Assembly (NCBI GenBank): GCA_030167125.1 | Contig: CP126531.1 | Span: forward strand, 682,001-746,000 | Direction of reading: 5' to 3' | Length of the DNA: 64,000 nt | From: Rhodanobacteraceae bacterium | GTDB lineage: Bacteria > Pseudomonadota > Gammaproteobacteria > Xanthomonadales > Rhodanobacteraceae | Made by a program: the position numbers and the translations under genes | The notes under the pieces: model-generated | Told to the model about the DNA's origin: nothing | Seen by the model: only the letters and a program-made list of their open reading frames with translations | Databases searched by the model: none | Part shown: positions 9,414-18,561 of the stretch, piece after piece | Layout of the letters: the number at the start of each line of letters is the position of its first letter | How positions within the stretch are numbered: the stretch's first letter is position 1

Positions 9414-11615
9414 ATGTTTCGACGAATTGAATCTATCGCAGATGCGGCAGTGTGGAGCGGCTTCGACGGACGGACGAGTCCTGGGCCGGATTTTCGTCGA
9501 TACAACCTGATCTATGGTTGGAATGCATCCGGAAAGACGACGCTCTCGCGTGTCTTCGGGCTCGTCAATGGATCTGGCGCTACCCGGTTGCCGGCCAGCG
9601 CACGAATTCGTATAAGCGTGGGACAAGATGTCCTAGACAGTGCAAAGGAACAGGATCGTGGCCGAATCCTCGTTCGTATTTTCAACAGGGATTTTGTCGA
9701 CGACAACCTACAGCGAGATAACTACACACACGCACCTGCGCTTTTTATCGTTGGCCGTGAAAATATTCGGCTGAGCAACCGTATCGCATCGCTGACGCGG
9801 CGGCGGGAGCGACTAGCAGCGATGTACCGAGCGGTCCAGACGAAGCAGAGCGAGGCCACCGGCGCGAAGGAAAAAGCAGCGACCGATTTGGCCCGCGATT
9901 GCGGAATGATGCTGGGCATCCGAGATTTCAGGGCGCCGAATCTCAAAGGGCTCGCGCAGGGCTTAGCAAATCCGGCCGAAAATCTGCTCGACGACATCGC
10001 ACTTCATGTCGCCGTGGCGCAGGCACGCGATCAAAGTGAGTTTGCGCCATTTCGCAGTTGGCCCGTGGTGGCGCAGCCTCGGTCCCCCGAAATCGGTGAA
10101 ATTGTTCAGCTATTGAAGGAGACACCCCAGCAGAACGCCATTAAGCGATTGACCGACGACCCTGCGCTGAGTGAATGGGTGCGCAGAGGATTGCAGTTCC
10201 ATGAGCACACCGCTACGTGTGCCTTCTGCGGAGGCGACGCTGCGCAGGCTTTGGCAGCGTATGCCAAGCACTTCTCTGACGAATATCGCCGGCAGCACGC
10301 GGCCATTCAATCTGCGATCGGACGCCTGGAACAGCCAAAAGGGATGCTCAACTTCCCGCATGAGAAAGAGTGGGTGCCCGTCGTACGGGCCAAGGCCCAA
10401 GAGGCGCTGCGCCGACTTGAGGCGTGGAACACTCAAGAGAACGAAATTCGATCCACTTGGACACAACTGCTTCGCGAGAAGCTGGCGAACATGGAGTCTG
10501 TGTTGTCCGTGAAGCCGATTGAAGATCGAGCTCTAGCACTGGAGTCGATCCTCGCAGACCTCCAGCAGGCGAAAGATGAACACGACCGTGCATGTAGCGA
10601 ACTAACGGCTTCGCGGCAGGGAGCGGCTGAGAAGGTGAAGGCACACTTTGCGGCACGGTATCTGCTCGATTCGGAAACAACGGAAGCGACCGAAACAATC
10701 AACCTGACGGGCTCGGTTCTAGACCGCGTGCAGAAAGTCGGTCAGAAGATTAAGAGTCAATCGGAGGCAGCGCAGGCCGAACTGCAGCGCAGCTCGGTGG
10801 CGGCAAGTCGAATCAATGACCTCCTCAAGCGGCTGCTGGGCCAGCGCATCTCCGTCGAGCAGGCTGAGGATAAACGGATTCGGTTCATCCGCGAGGGGCA
10901 GCCGGCCACCAACATGAGCGACGGTGAGCGGACGGCAATCTCGCTTGCATACTTCCTTGTCAGCCTCGGGCAAGACGGGCAGCGGCTTGAGGATCAGATC
11001 GTTTTCATCGATGACCCGATCTGCAGTCTCGACGCCAACCATATCTATGATGTTGCCTACCTGCTCATGACGAGGCTAAAGGCCTGCCGACAGCTCTTCA
11101 TCTCGACTCACAACTCAGAGTTCTTCAACACGATCAAGCAGGAGTGGGCTAATCATGGAAAGTTCAAGGGAGAATACGCCGCGTTCCTCATCCACCGGGA
11201 GGGTGATGGTGCTAGTCAACTGCTGGAGCTTCCAGCCCATTTAGCGAAGTTCAGGTCGGACTACCACCACGTCTTCTACTGCCTCCGACACTTCCAGGCG
11301 AGCACCAGCCAAGATGTCGATGCCTATCTGGGTTGTCCAAACTTACTCAGGCGCTTCTTGGAGATGTATTTGGGTTTCAGGAGGCCGACGGCCAGTGGCT
11401 ACCTGACCAAGCTGGATATCCTGTTTGACGACGAAGTGGAGCGTGGGGCGATCGCACGGTACGTAGACGAAGGCTCGCACAGCGCTTCCACACTTCGACT
11501 CTTGGAGTATTCGGACTTCCCCGCGCTGTCCCGGGGAATGGTGGAACGTGTCATGCGTGCACTGGAGCGCGTGGATCCGAATCACTATGCGGTGCTGGTG
11601 GCGGAAACCACTTAG
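9414..11615 (+). CDS. Wrapped AAA_13/ABC-type ATPase, RloC/PrrC-like, probable defence protein
   Basis: This 733-residue protein has a split ABC ATPase head. Walker A is GWNASGKT near residue 35. An ABC signature is present as NMSDGERT near 500, Walker B as IVFIDDPICSLDANH near 530, and the switch histidine in STHNSEFF near 562. The middle is charged and helical (coiled coil) and holds a CAFC pair at C269 and C272 that could bind zinc, as in the RloC hook. After the ATPase the C-terminal part carries R646-x3-E650 and H689, an order like the Arg-Glu-His triad of PrrC/RloC anticodon nucleases. The nuclease role is inference. The ATG at 9414 follows AAGGGGGAA; the upstream in-frame ATG at 9396 lacks such a site. 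The GC content is lower than in neighbouring genes, suggesting transfer. It stands alone, without restriction-modification genes beside it. Confidence 0.75.
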   Translation: MFRRIESIADAAVWSGFDGRTSPGPDFRRYNLIYGWNASGKTTLSRVFGLVNGSGATRLPASARIRISVGQDVLDSAKEQDRGRILVRIFNRDFVDDNLQRDNYTHAPALFIVGRENIRLSNRIASLTRRRERLAAMYRAVQTKQSEATGAKEKAATDLARDCGMMLGIRDFRAPNLKGLAQGLANPAENLLDDIALHVAVAQARDQSEFAPFRSWPVVAQPRSPEIGEIVQLLKETPQQNAIKRLTDDPALSEWVRRGLQFHEHTATCAFCGGDAAQALAAYAKHFSDEYRRQHAAIQSAIGRLEQPKGMLNFPHEKEWVPVVRAKAQEALRRLEAWNTQENEIRSTWTQLLREKLANMESVLSVKPIEDRALALESILADLQQAKDEHDRACSELTASRQGAAEKVKAHFAARYLLDSETTEATETINLTGSVLDRVQKVGQKIKSQSEAAQAELQRSSVAASRINDLLKRLLGQRISVEQAEDKRIRFIREGQPATNMSDGERTAISLAYFLVSLGQDGQRLEDQIVFIDDPICSLDANHIYDVAYLLMTRLKACRQLFISTHNSEFFNTIKQEWANHGKFKGEYAAFLIHREGDGASQLLELPAHLAKFRSDYHHVFYCLRHFQASTSQDVDAYLGCPNLLRRFLEMYLGFRRPTASGYLTKLDILFDDEVERGAIARYVDEGSHSASTLRLLEYSDFPALSRGMVERVMRALERVDPNHYAVLVAETT

Positions 11616-11856
11616 GAATTACTCGGATGAGAGGCGACTTCCTAATTGTCCGTCTCGATGGCGAAGGGCCGCCGTCTTCCTCGAGCCAGCCGAACGCGTC
11701 GCGGCCAGCCTCGGTCCACAGGTAGGTCTAGCAGCCGTGACCTGGGACGCAACGCAGCCATCGATGCGGCCACGCAGGTTGGCGGTTCGAAGAACTCCGC
11801 TGCAGCAACCCTTCGGTCAACAAACGCTGTCCGCTCAAGCGGATGCGCGTTACCCG

Positions 11857-11886
11857 TTGCAGTTTTTCGAGGCAGCCTTATATAAT
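11857..11886 (+). promoter_or_regulatory. Probable promoter of tRNA-fMet / rimP-nusA-infB cluster
   Basis: A perfect TATAAT (11881-11886) lies 13 bases before the tRNA. The best -35 candidate is the weak match TTGCAG (11857-11862) at an 18-base spacing. The -10 box is clear; the -35 box is uncertain. Confidence 0.6.
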
Positions 11887-11899
11887 GGGCGTTCCCTGT

Positions 11900-11976
11900 T
11901 GCGGGGTGGAGCAGTCTGGCAGCTCGTCGGGCTCATAACCCGAAGGTCGCAGGTTCAAATCCTGCCCCCGCTACCA
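11900..11976 (+). tRNA. Initiator tRNA-fMet (CAT)
   Basis: This 77-base tRNA has anticodon CAT, an encoded 3' CCA and the GGTTCAAATCC T-loop. Two initiator features are visible: bases 1 and 72 (T and T) do not pair, and the anticodon stem has three consecutive G-C pairs (GGG and CCC) next to the loop. It sits before rimP-nusA-infB, as metY does in Escherichia coli. Confidence 0.97.
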
Positions 11977-12060
11977 GGCCTTTGTCAGGGAAGCTGCTCG
12001 GTTCCCTGATCCGCAGGACGCGGAACGCCGACTACTGGAAGCGAAAACGGCGACTTGAGG

Positions 12061-12083
12061 AATGGGCCTAGGGCCCATTTTTT
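12061..12083 (+). terminator. Rho-independent terminator between tRNA-fMet and rimP
   Basis: AATGGGCC and GGCCCATT form a perfect 8-bp stem with a 3-base loop, followed by a run of six T. It ends 23 bases before the rimP start. It should end most tRNA transcripts and may control readthrough into rimP-nusA-infB, since no other strong promoter was seen in front of rimP. Confidence 0.85.
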
Positions 12084-12106
12084 GTTTCCGCAAATCATGG
12101 AGCGAG

Positions 12107-12658
12107 ATGGAGACCGAAGCAATCGTCGCACGCGTGGCGCCGGCCTTGGCGGAACTGGGCCTGGAATGCCTGGGCGTTGAATGGAACGCCGGACACGGCG
12201 GCGGCTTGCTGCGCGTCTACATCGATTCGCTGCAGCACGAAGGCGATGCCGCCAACGCGGTGAGCGTGGACGATTGCGAGGCGGCCAGCCGCGAGATTTC
12301 CGCGCTGCTGGACGTGGACGATCCGATTCCCGGCCATTACGTGCTGGAAGTTTCCTCGCCCGGGATCGAGCGGCCGCTGTTCAACGCGGAGCAGTTCGCG
12401 CGGTTCCTTAGGCAAGAAGCCAAGGTCACGTTGAAGCTGCCGCGCGATGGGCGCCGGCGTCTGCGCGGCAGGATCGTTGAAGTGGACGGCAAGCGCATCG
12501 GCATGGATGTCGATGGCGTGCGGATGGACATCGCCGAGGACGAAATCGAAAGCGCGCACTTGGTTCCTGATTGGGATGCGCTGGGTTACACGCCGAAGCC
12601 GAAACCCGGCAAGGCGCCGCATGCAGCAAAAGGCAAGAAAGCGGGACGACCGCGCTGA
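12107..12658 (+). CDS. rimP: Ribosome maturation factor RimP
   Basis: RimP assists maturation of the 30S ribosomal subunit. The 183-residue protein has the family core: [23 protein letters not shown], then [40 protein letters not shown], then the C-terminal SH3-like part. I chose the ATG at 12107 ([10 protein letters not shown]) because the in-frame ATG at 12062 lies inside the terminator hairpin. The basic C-terminal tail ([20 protein letters not shown]) is longer than in E. coli. It is first in the nusA-infB operon. Confidence 0.95.
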   Translation: METEAIVARVAPALAELGLECLGVEWNAGHGGGLLRVYIDSLQHEGDAANAVSVDDCEAASREISALLDVDDPIPGHYVLEVSSPGIERPLFNAEQFARFLRQEAKVTLKLPRDGRRRLRGRIVEVDGKRIGMDVDGVRMDIAEDEIESAHLVPDWDALGYTPKPKPGKAPHAAKGKKAGRPR

Positions 12659-12670
12659 ACTGAAAGAAAG

Positions 12671-12702
12671 GCACTGGATTCCCGCTTTCGCGGGAATGAC
12701 GG
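12671..12702. repeat. Short palindromic repeat, family C, between rimP and nusA
   Basis: ATTCCCGC and GCGGGAAT pair around a TTTC loop (12678-12697), followed by GACGG. The same ATTCC/GGAAT core recurs at 17037-17135, 24655-24700, 50539-50600 and 59801-59916, so it is a dispersed REP-like family. Confidence 0.75.
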
Positions 12703-12754
12703 ATGACAAAGGAAACGAGGTGCGACAGAACGCGACCTCGACGGAGCAGATGAG

Positions 12755-14269
12755 ATGAATCGCGACTTGTTGATGATCGTGGAAACCGTGGCCGCCGAGA
12801 AGGCCGTGCCGCACGACGTGATTTTCGGTGCGCTCGAAGCGGCGCTGGCGACCGCCGCCAAGAAGCGCTACCCCGAGGAAGAACCGGATATCCGCGTCGC
12901 CATCGATCAGGAAACCGGCGACTACGAAACGTTCCGCCGCTGGGAAGTGATCGCCGACGACGGCGAGATGGAATCGCCCGACTGGCAGTTGCGCCTGATG
13001 GACGCCGAAGACGAGCGCCCCGGCGCGCAGGTGGGCGAATACATCGAGCAGCAGATCGAGAACCCCGAGTTCGGGCGCATCACTGCGCAGGCCGCCAAGC
13101 AGGTGATCGTGCAGCGCATCCGCGAGGCCGAGCGCGCGCAGGTGGTCGATGCGTTCAAGGATCGCGTGGGCGAACTGGTCAACGGCGTGGCCAAGCGCGT
13201 CGAGCGCGGCAACATCTACCTTGACCTCGGCGGCAAGGCCGAGGCCTTCATCCCGCGCGACAAGGCCATTCCGCGCGAAGTGGTGCGCGTGGGCGACCGC
13301 GTGCGCGGCTACCTGTTCGAGGTGCGCTCGGAACTGCGCGGTCCGCAGTTGTTCGTGTCGCGCACCGCACCGGAATTCATGATGGAGCTGTTCAAGCTGG
13401 AAGTGCCGGAAGTTGGCCAGGGCATCGTCGAGATCAAGGCCTGCGCGCGCGACGCCGGCGACCGTGCCAAGATCGCGGTGCTGGCGCACGACAAGCGCAC
13501 CGATCCGATCGGCGCCTGCATCGGCATGCGCGGTTCGCGCGTGCAGGCGGTGTCGAACGAATTGAACGGCGAGCGCATCGACATCGTGTTGTGGAACGAC
13601 GCGCCCGCGCAGTTCGTGATCAACGCGATGGCGCCGGCCGAAGTGCAGTCGATCATCGTCGATGAAGACAAGCACTCGATGGACATCGCGGTGGCCGAGG
13701 ACAAGCTCTCCCAGGCCATCGGCCGCGGCGGCCAGAACGTGCGCCTCGCCAGCAAGCTGACCGGCTGGGACTTGAAGGTGATGACGCAGGACCAGGTCGC
13801 CGCCAAGAGCGAAGCCGAACAGGAAGCCGCGCGCAAGCTGTTCATGGACAAGCTGGAGGTCGACCAGGAAATCGCCAACATCCTGGTGCAGGAAGGTTTC
13901 TCGACCGTCGAGGAAATCGCCTACGTGCCGACCGGCGAACTGCTGGCGGTCGAAGGCTTCGACGAAGACATCGTCGAGGAATTGCGTTCGCGCGCCAAGG
14001 ATGCGCTGCTCACCGAGGCGCTGGCGGTCGAGGAAAACCTCGACGAGAACGCGCCGTCGGAGGAACTGCTGGCGCTGGAAGGCATGGACGAGGAAACCGC
14101 GTACGCGCTGGCGGCGCGTGGCATCGTCACGGCCGACGACTTGGCCGACCAGGCGATCGACGACCTGATCGACATCGAAGGCATGGACGAGGATCGCGCC
14201 GGCGCATTGATCATGGCCGCGCGCGCGCCCATGCTCGCGAAGATGGAACAGGAAGCGGGAAAGCCCTGA
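12755..14269 (+). CDS. nusA: Transcription termination/antitermination factor NusA
   Basis: NusA binds RNA polymerase and controls pausing, termination and antitermination. The 504-residue protein shows the domains in order: N-terminal polymerase-binding domain (MNRDLLMIVETVAAEKAVP), S1 domain around RGNIYLDLGGKAEAFIPRDKAIPREV, and KH1/KH2 with DPIGACIGMRGSRVQAVSNEL and AIGRGGQNVRLASKLTGW. Two C-terminal acidic repeats follow (GFSTVEEIAYVP and GIVTADDLADQAIDDL). The length matches the E. coli protein (495). Confidence 0.98.
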   Translation: MNRDLLMIVETVAAEKAVPHDVIFGALEAALATAAKKRYPEEEPDIRVAIDQETGDYETFRRWEVIADDGEMESPDWQLRLMDAEDERPGAQVGEYIEQQIENPEFGRITAQAAKQVIVQRIREAERAQVVDAFKDRVGELVNGVAKRVERGNIYLDLGGKAEAFIPRDKAIPREVVRVGDRVRGYLFEVRSELRGPQLFVSRTAPEFMMELFKLEVPEVGQGIVEIKACARDAGDRAKIAVLAHDKRTDPIGACIGMRGSRVQAVSNELNGERIDIVLWNDAPAQFVINAMAPAEVQSIIVDEDKHSMDIAVAEDKLSQAIGRGGQNVRLASKLTGWDLKVMTQDQVAAKSEAEQEAARKLFMDKLEVDQEIANILVQEGFSTVEEIAYVPTGELLAVEGFDEDIVEELRSRAKDALLTEALAVEENLDENAPSEELLALEGMDEETAYALAARGIVTADDLADQAIDDLIDIEGMDEDRAGALIMAARAPMLAKMEQEAGKP

Positions 14270-14353
14270 TCCGAGAGGTTCGGGTACCGTCGAGACGCGT
14301 CGCGGTCGCACTGCAACGCGCATCGGCGCTGAAGGCACAAGAGGTACGACACG

Positions 14354-16948
14354 ATGTCGGATATCACAATCAGGCAACTGGCGAACATGGTGGGCACGCC
14401 CGAGGACAAGCTCCTCGCGCAGCTCGCCGAGGCCGGCATGCAATTCGAAGGCCCCGACCAGGTCATCAGCAATCGCGAGAAGACCAAGCTGCTTGATTTC
14501 CTGCGCCGCAACCACGGCAAGCAGGAATCCGCCGCGGCCGCGTCGCCGAAACAGATCACCCTGAAGCGCCGCAAGGTCAGCGAAATCACCGTGGCCGGCG
14601 GCCGCGGCGCCAGCGCCAAGACCGTCAATGTCGAAGTGCGCGCGCGTCGCACCTACGTCAAGCGCGCCGCGGTGCCCGGCGACGAGGTGGTGGACAGCGA
14701 GCGCGAGGACGCGCTGCGCAAGCTGAAGGAATCGCAGGAACAGCACGAGCGCGAACTGGCCGAACTGGCCGAACAGGATCGCCGCCGCCGCGAGGAGCAG
14801 CAGAAGCTCGAAGCCGCCGAAGCCGAACGCAAGCGCGCCGAGGAAGAACGCGCGCAGGCGGAAGCCGAGGCCGCCGCTGCGCGCGCGATCGAGGTCGAAG
14901 CGGGCGACGCTTCCGAACCGGCGTCTGCGCATGCGCGCCGGCATGAGGCGCCGAAGCCAGCCGCGCGCGCCAGGGAGGAAGCGCCCAGCCACAAGGCCAA
15001 GCGTTCGCGCGGCTCGCATCGCATGCGCGACGACGAGGACGAGGGGCCCGCGCGCTATTCGGGCGGCGAACTGCATCTCACCGACGCGGAACGCGCGCGC
15101 CGTTCCACCAAGAAGCGCGCCAAGCCGCGCGTGGACCTTTCCGACATCACCGGCCAGCACGGCTTCTCCAAGCCGGTCGCGCCGCAGATGCGCGAAATCC
15201 CGATCGGCGAAACCATCGTGGTTTCCGATCTCGCGCAGAAGATGGCGGTGAAGGGTTCGGAAGTGGTGAAGGCGCTGTTCAAGATGGGCACCATGGTGAC
15301 CATCAACCAGGCCATCGACCACGACACCGCCGCGCTGGTGGTGGAAGAACTCGGCCACAAGCCGGTCGACGCGGCGGAGAAGACCGCCGAAACCGAGCTC
15401 GCCGCTCACGTCACCACCGATGCGGCCGAGGGCGAGAAGGCGCCGCGTCCGCCGGTGGTCACCATCATGGGCCACGTCGATCACGGCAAGACATCGCTGC
15501 TCGACACCATCCGCCGCACCAAGGTTGCTTCGGGCGAAGCGGGCGGCATCACCCAGCACATCGGCGCGTACCACGTGCAGACGCCGAAGGGCGTCATCAC
15601 GTTCCTCGACACGCCCGGCCACGCGGCGTTCACGTCGATGCGCGCGCGCGGTGCGCAGTCCACCGACATTGTGGTGCTGGTGGTCGCGGCCGACGACGGC
15701 GTGATGCCGCAGACGGTCGAAGCCATCAACCACGCGCGCGCGGCCAAGGTGCCGCTGATCGTCGCGGTCAACAAGATGGACAAGCCGGAAGCCAACCCTG
15801 ACAACGTCCGCCAGGGCTTGGCGCAGCACGAAGTGATCCCCGAGGACTGGGGCGGCGACACGCAGTTCGTGCCGGTGTCGGCCAGGACCGGCGACGGCGT
15901 CGACAACTTGCTGGAAGCGATCGGCCTGCAGGCCGAAGTGATGGAACTGAAGGCCGTGCCCGGCGGACGCGCGTCCGGCGTGGTCATCGAATCCAGCCTC
16001 GACAAGGGCCGCGGTCCGGTCGCGACGGTGCTGGTGCAGCAGGGTTTGCTGAAGCGCGGCGACTACGTGGTGTGCGGCGTCGAGTACGGCCGCGTGCGCG
16101 CGCTGTTCGACGAAACCGGCAAGCAGGTCGAAAGCGCGGGTCCGTCGATTCCGGTGCAGATGCTCGGGTTGTCGGGCGTGCCGGAAGCGGGCGACGAATT
16201 CGTGGTGGTCGCGGACGAGAAGCTGGCGCGCAACGTGGTGTCCGAGCGCGAAGCCCGGCGCCGCGAGAAGCGCCTGGTCACGCGCACCAACACGCTGGAA
16301 GACGTGATGGCGATGATGGGCAAGGGCGAGGGCCAGCAGACCCTCAACATCCTCATCAAGGCCGACGTGCAGGGTTCGGCCGAGGCGCTGCGCGAGTCGC
16401 TGTCGTCGATCAGCAACGATCTGGTGAAGGTCAACGTGATCGCGTCAGGCGTCGGCGGCATCACCGAATCCGACGCCACGCTGGCGGCGGCGTCGAAGGC
16501 GCTGCTGATCGGCTTCAACGTGCGCGCGGATGCGTCGGCACGCAGGATCATCGAACAGAACGGCGTGGATCTGCGCTACTTCTCGATCATCTACGACGTG
16601 ATCGACCAGGTGAAACAGGCGGCTTCGGGCCTGCTCGGCATGGAAGTGCGCGAGGAGATCATCGGCGTCGCCGAGGTCAAGGACGTGTTCCGCTCGTCCA
16701 AGTTCGGCGCGATCGCGGGCTGCCAGGTGGTCGAAGGTTCGGTCAAGCGCAACAAGCCGATCCGCGTGCTGCGCGACGACGTGGTGATCTTCGAAGGCGA
16801 ACTGGAATCGCTGCGCCACTACAAGGACAACGTGGACGAAGTGAGGAGCGGCAGCGAATGCGGCATCGGCGTCAAGCAATACAACGACGTCAAGCCGGGC
16901 GACCGCATCGAGTGCTTCGAACGCATTGAGGTGGCGCGTACGCTCTAA
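14354..16948 (+). CDS. infB: Translation initiation factor IF-2
   Basis: IF-2 is a GTPase that brings initiator tRNA to the 30S subunit. The protein has 864 residues. An N-terminal IF2_N domain starts [29 protein letters not shown] long charged, helical, Ala/Glu/Arg-rich linker follows, then a second IF2_N-like segment ([17 protein letters not shown]). The G domain has GHVDHGKT (G1), DTPGHAAF (G3) and NKMD (G4). The C-terminal domains II-IV end with [15 protein letters not shown]. It lies 84 bases after nusA in the conserved order. Confidence 0.98.
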   Translation: MSDITIRQLANMVGTPEDKLLAQLAEAGMQFEGPDQVISNREKTKLLDFLRRNHGKQESAAAASPKQITLKRRKVSEITVAGGRGASAKTVNVEVRARRTYVKRAAVPGDEVVDSEREDALRKLKESQEQHERELAELAEQDRRRREEQQKLEAAEAERKRAEEERAQAEAEAAAARAIEVEAGDASEPASAHARRHEAPKPAARAREEAPSHKAKRSRGSHRMRDDEDEGPARYSGGELHLTDAERARRSTKKRAKPRVDLSDITGQHGFSKPVAPQMREIPIGETIVVSDLAQKMAVKGSEVVKALFKMGTMVTINQAIDHDTAALVVEELGHKPVDAAEKTAETELAAHVTTDAAEGEKAPRPPVVTIMGHVDHGKTSLLDTIRRTKVASGEAGGITQHIGAYHVQTPKGVITFLDTPGHAAFTSMRARGAQSTDIVVLVVAADDGVMPQTVEAINHARAAKVPLIVAVNKMDKPEANPDNVRQGLAQHEVIPEDWGGDTQFVPVSARTGDGVDNLLEAIGLQAEVMELKAVPGGRASGVVIESSLDKGRGPVATVLVQQGLLKRGDYVVCGVEYGRVRALFDETGKQVESAGPSIPVQMLGLSGVPEAGDEFVVVADEKLARNVVSEREARRREKRLVTRTNTLEDVMAMMGKGEGQQTLNILIKADVQGSAEALRESLSSISNDLVKVNVIASGVGGITESDATLAAASKALLIGFNVRADASARRIIEQNGVDLRYFSIIYDVIDQVKQAASGLLGMEVREEIIGVAEVKDVFRSSKFGAIAGCQVVEGSVKRNKPIRVLRDDVVIFEGELESLRHYKDNVDEVRSGSECGIGVKQYNDVKPGDRIECFERIEVARTL

Positions 16949-16950
16949 TC

Positions 16951-17012
16951 TGTCACCTCTCCCGCTTGCGGGAGAGGTCGGCAAGCGCGAAGCGCTTGGC
17001 GGGTGAGGGCGA
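16951..17012. repeat. Palindromic repeat (family B variant) after infB
   Basis: A perfect hairpin of ACCTCTCCCGC and GCGGGAGAGGT (16955-16978) is followed by a GGCGGGTGAGGGCG-type tail. The layout matches the element found inside lysC-lysA and hrpA (hairpin with TTGC loop, then a GGGCGGATGGGG-like tail). It might also slow transcription after infB. Confidence 0.7.
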
Positions 17013-17036
17013 ATCGCGAGAGCACAATTATTAAGT

Positions 17037-17135
17037 CGTCATTCCGAACGCTGCGCAGCAGCGATCCGGAATCCATTTTGATCCTGCCTGTATCCCTTAA
17101 AATCGAAAATGGATTCCGGCTTTCGCCGGAATGAG
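17037..17135. repeat. Palindromic repeat, family C, between infB and rbfA
   Basis: CGTCATTCCG at the left and CGGAATGAGG at the right, plus an inner GGAATCCATTTT (17078-17089) facing AAAATGGATTCC (17106-17117), form a long imperfect palindrome. It introduces an in-frame ATG at 17109 ahead of rbfA, which I do not take as the start. Confidence 0.75.
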
Positions 17136-17162
17136 GACAGATTTTCTCGGTCACCTTTATCC

Positions 17163-17528
17163 ATGCCCAACCGCTCCTTCCACCGCACCGATCGCGTCAA
17201 CGCCGAACTTCGCCGTGAAGTCGGCGCGCTGGTGCACGCCGCGGTGCGCGACCACGCGCTGCCGCAGGCCAGCGTGGTGGACGTGGAAACCAGCCGCGAA
17301 CTCGACGTCGCGACCGTCTGGGTGACGGCGCTGCAGCCGGAACGCTCCGCCGAAGTCGTGAAGGGATTGAAGGCGCTCGCGAAGGAATTCCGCCACCAGC
17401 TCGCGCACACGATGCGTATGCGCCGCGTGCCGGAATTGCGCTTCAAGTACGACGAATCGGTCGACAAGGGCGAGCGGATCGAGCGGCTCTTGCGTGGTGA
17501 CATCGATTCGGGGTCCACGGATGCCTGA
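17163..17528 (+). CDS. rbfA: 30S ribosome-binding factor RbfA
   Basis: RbfA is a small KH-fold protein needed for late 16S rRNA processing and cold adaptation. The 121-residue product starts MPNRSFHRTDRVNAELRREV and carries the family core ASVVDVETSRELDVATVWV and RVPELRFKYDESVDKGERIERLL. The upstream in-frame ATG at 17109 lies in a palindromic repeat and would add 18 unusual residues, so the ATG at 17163 is preferred. It overlaps the truB start by 8 bases. Confidence 0.96.
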   Translation: MPNRSFHRTDRVNAELRREVGALVHAAVRDHALPQASVVDVETSRELDVATVWVTALQPERSAEVVKGLKALAKEFRHQLAHTMRMRRVPELRFKYDESVDKGERIERLLRGDIDSGSTDA

Positions 17529-18561
17529 ATACCCCCTTCCGCAGGAAGGGCGGAGCGACAGCGAACGCGCGCGCAGCGCGGGCGTCGAAGACGCGGGCGG
17601 ATGCCAGCGTCGTCAGCGAACGGCCATCCCCCTCGATCCCCCTTCCTCCGGAAGGGGGAAGACAAGCAATGTTACGGGCATCCTGCTGCTCGACAAACCT
17701 TCCGGCATCTCGTCCAACCGCGCGCTGCAGCAGGCGAAACGGTTGTTCGGTGCCGCCAAGGCCGGACACACCGGCAGCCTCGATCCGCTGGCGACGGGAC
17801 TGCTGCCGGTCTGTTTCGGCGAGGCCACCAAGATCGCGGGTTACCTGCTGGGCGCCCGCAAGGCGTACGCGGCCGAGTGCCAGCTCGGCGTCACCACCGA
17901 TACCTGCGACAGTGACGGTGCGGTACTGGCCGAGCGGCCGGTGCCGGCATTGGACGATGCGGCGATCCGCGACGCGTTGAAGCGGTTCACCGGCCGCATC
18001 ACGCAAATCCCGCCGGTCTATTCCGCGCTGAAGCAGGGTGGCGTGCCGCTGTACAAGCGCGCACGCCGCGGCGAAGCGGTGGAAGCGCCGCCGCGCGAGG
18101 TCGAGGTGTTCCGTTTCGGTCTGCTGCAACGCGAAGGCAACACGCTGCGCCTGCACGTCGAATGCGGATCAGGCACTTACGTCAGGAGTCTCGTGCGGGA
18201 TCTGGGCGAAGCGCTGGGCTGCGGTGCGCACATGACCGCTTTGCGGCGGCTGTGGGTAGAGCCGTTTCGTGAGCCACGCATGTTTACGCTGGACGAACTC
18301 GCCGCGCTGCGCGAACAAGGTGCCGACGCGCTCGCCAGGACGCTGCTGCCGATCGAAGCCGGCCTCGTCGACTGGCCGGTCCTGCACCTGGACGAACTCG
18401 AAGCCAATGCCGTGGCGCGCGGCCGCGTCGTGCGCGTCGATGCCAAACCTGGCCGTTGCCGCGCCGAAGCGCCTTCCGGCCGTCTGCTCGCGATCGGCGA
18501 AGTGGACGCAACGGGCGCCTTCAGCGTGTTGCGCGGCTTCGTGACATCCAATCCGTTGTAG
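17521..18561 (+). CDS. truB: tRNA pseudouridine(55) synthase TruB with repeat-derived N-terminus
   Basis: TruB makes pseudouridine 55 in the T-loop of tRNAs. The core starts at GILLLDKPSGISSNRALQQAKRLFG, with the catalytic aspartate in GHTGSLDPLATGLLP. It continues through RITQIPPVYSALKQGG and CGSGTYVRSLVRDLGEALG to a C-terminal PUA-like part. The family normally begins only a few residues before the LLDKP motif. Here the first usable in-frame start, ATG at 17521 overlapping the rbfA stop, adds about 50 residues, nearly all encoded by a palindromic repeat (17530-17662). No in-frame ATG, GTG or TTG is evident nearer the core, so the repeat seems to be translated. The stop codon lies inside another palindromic repeat. 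Confidence 0.93.
   Translation: MPEYPLPQEGRSDSERARSAGVEDAGGCQRRQRTAIPLDPPSSGRGKTSNVTGILLLDKPSGISSNRALQQAKRLFGAAKAGHTGSLDPLATGLLPVCFGEATKIAGYLLGARKAYAAECQLGVTTDTCDSDGAVLAERPVPALDDAAIRDALKRFTGRITQIPPVYSALKQGGVPLYKRARRGEAVEAPPREVEVFRFGLLQREGNTLRLHVECGSGTYVRSLVRDLGEALGCGAHMTALRRLWVEPFREPRMFTLDELAALREQGADALARTLLPIEAGLVDWPVLHLDELEANAVARGRVVRVDAKPGRCRAEAPSGRLLAIGEVDATGAFSVLRGFVTSNPL
17530..17662. repeat. Palindromic element inside the truB N-terminal coding region
   Basis: Two related hairpins, CCCCCTTCCGCAGGAAGGG (17532-17550) and CCCCCTTCC-TCC-GGAAGGGGG (17638-17658), bracket a core rich in GCGCGC. The whole unit lies in frame after the truB ATG and encodes residues 4 to about 47. Similar CCTTCC/GGAAGG palindromes occur inside lysC-lysA and hrpA. 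Confidence 0.75.

Noticed and set aside
11616..11856. A gene between the ATPase and the tRNA promoter
   Set aside because: The open frames there (for example 11548-12009) run through the tRNA or lack any domain; nothing in this stretch could be supported.
9414..11976. An integrated island at the tRNA-fMet gene
   Set aside because: The ATPase gene lies on the 5' side of the tRNA, and I found no integrase and no duplicated tRNA 3' end.
12095..15829. A 1244-codon open frame on the minus strand opposite rimP, nusA and infB
   Set aside because: It is antisense to three well-supported genes and is Arg/His/Leu-rich low-complexity translation, as expected for the shadow frame of high-GC genes.
17109..17162. 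An 18-residue upstream extension of RbfA starting at 17109
   Set aside because: The ATG lies inside a palindromic repeat and the extra residues do not fit the family; the ATG at 17163 gives the standard RbfA length.
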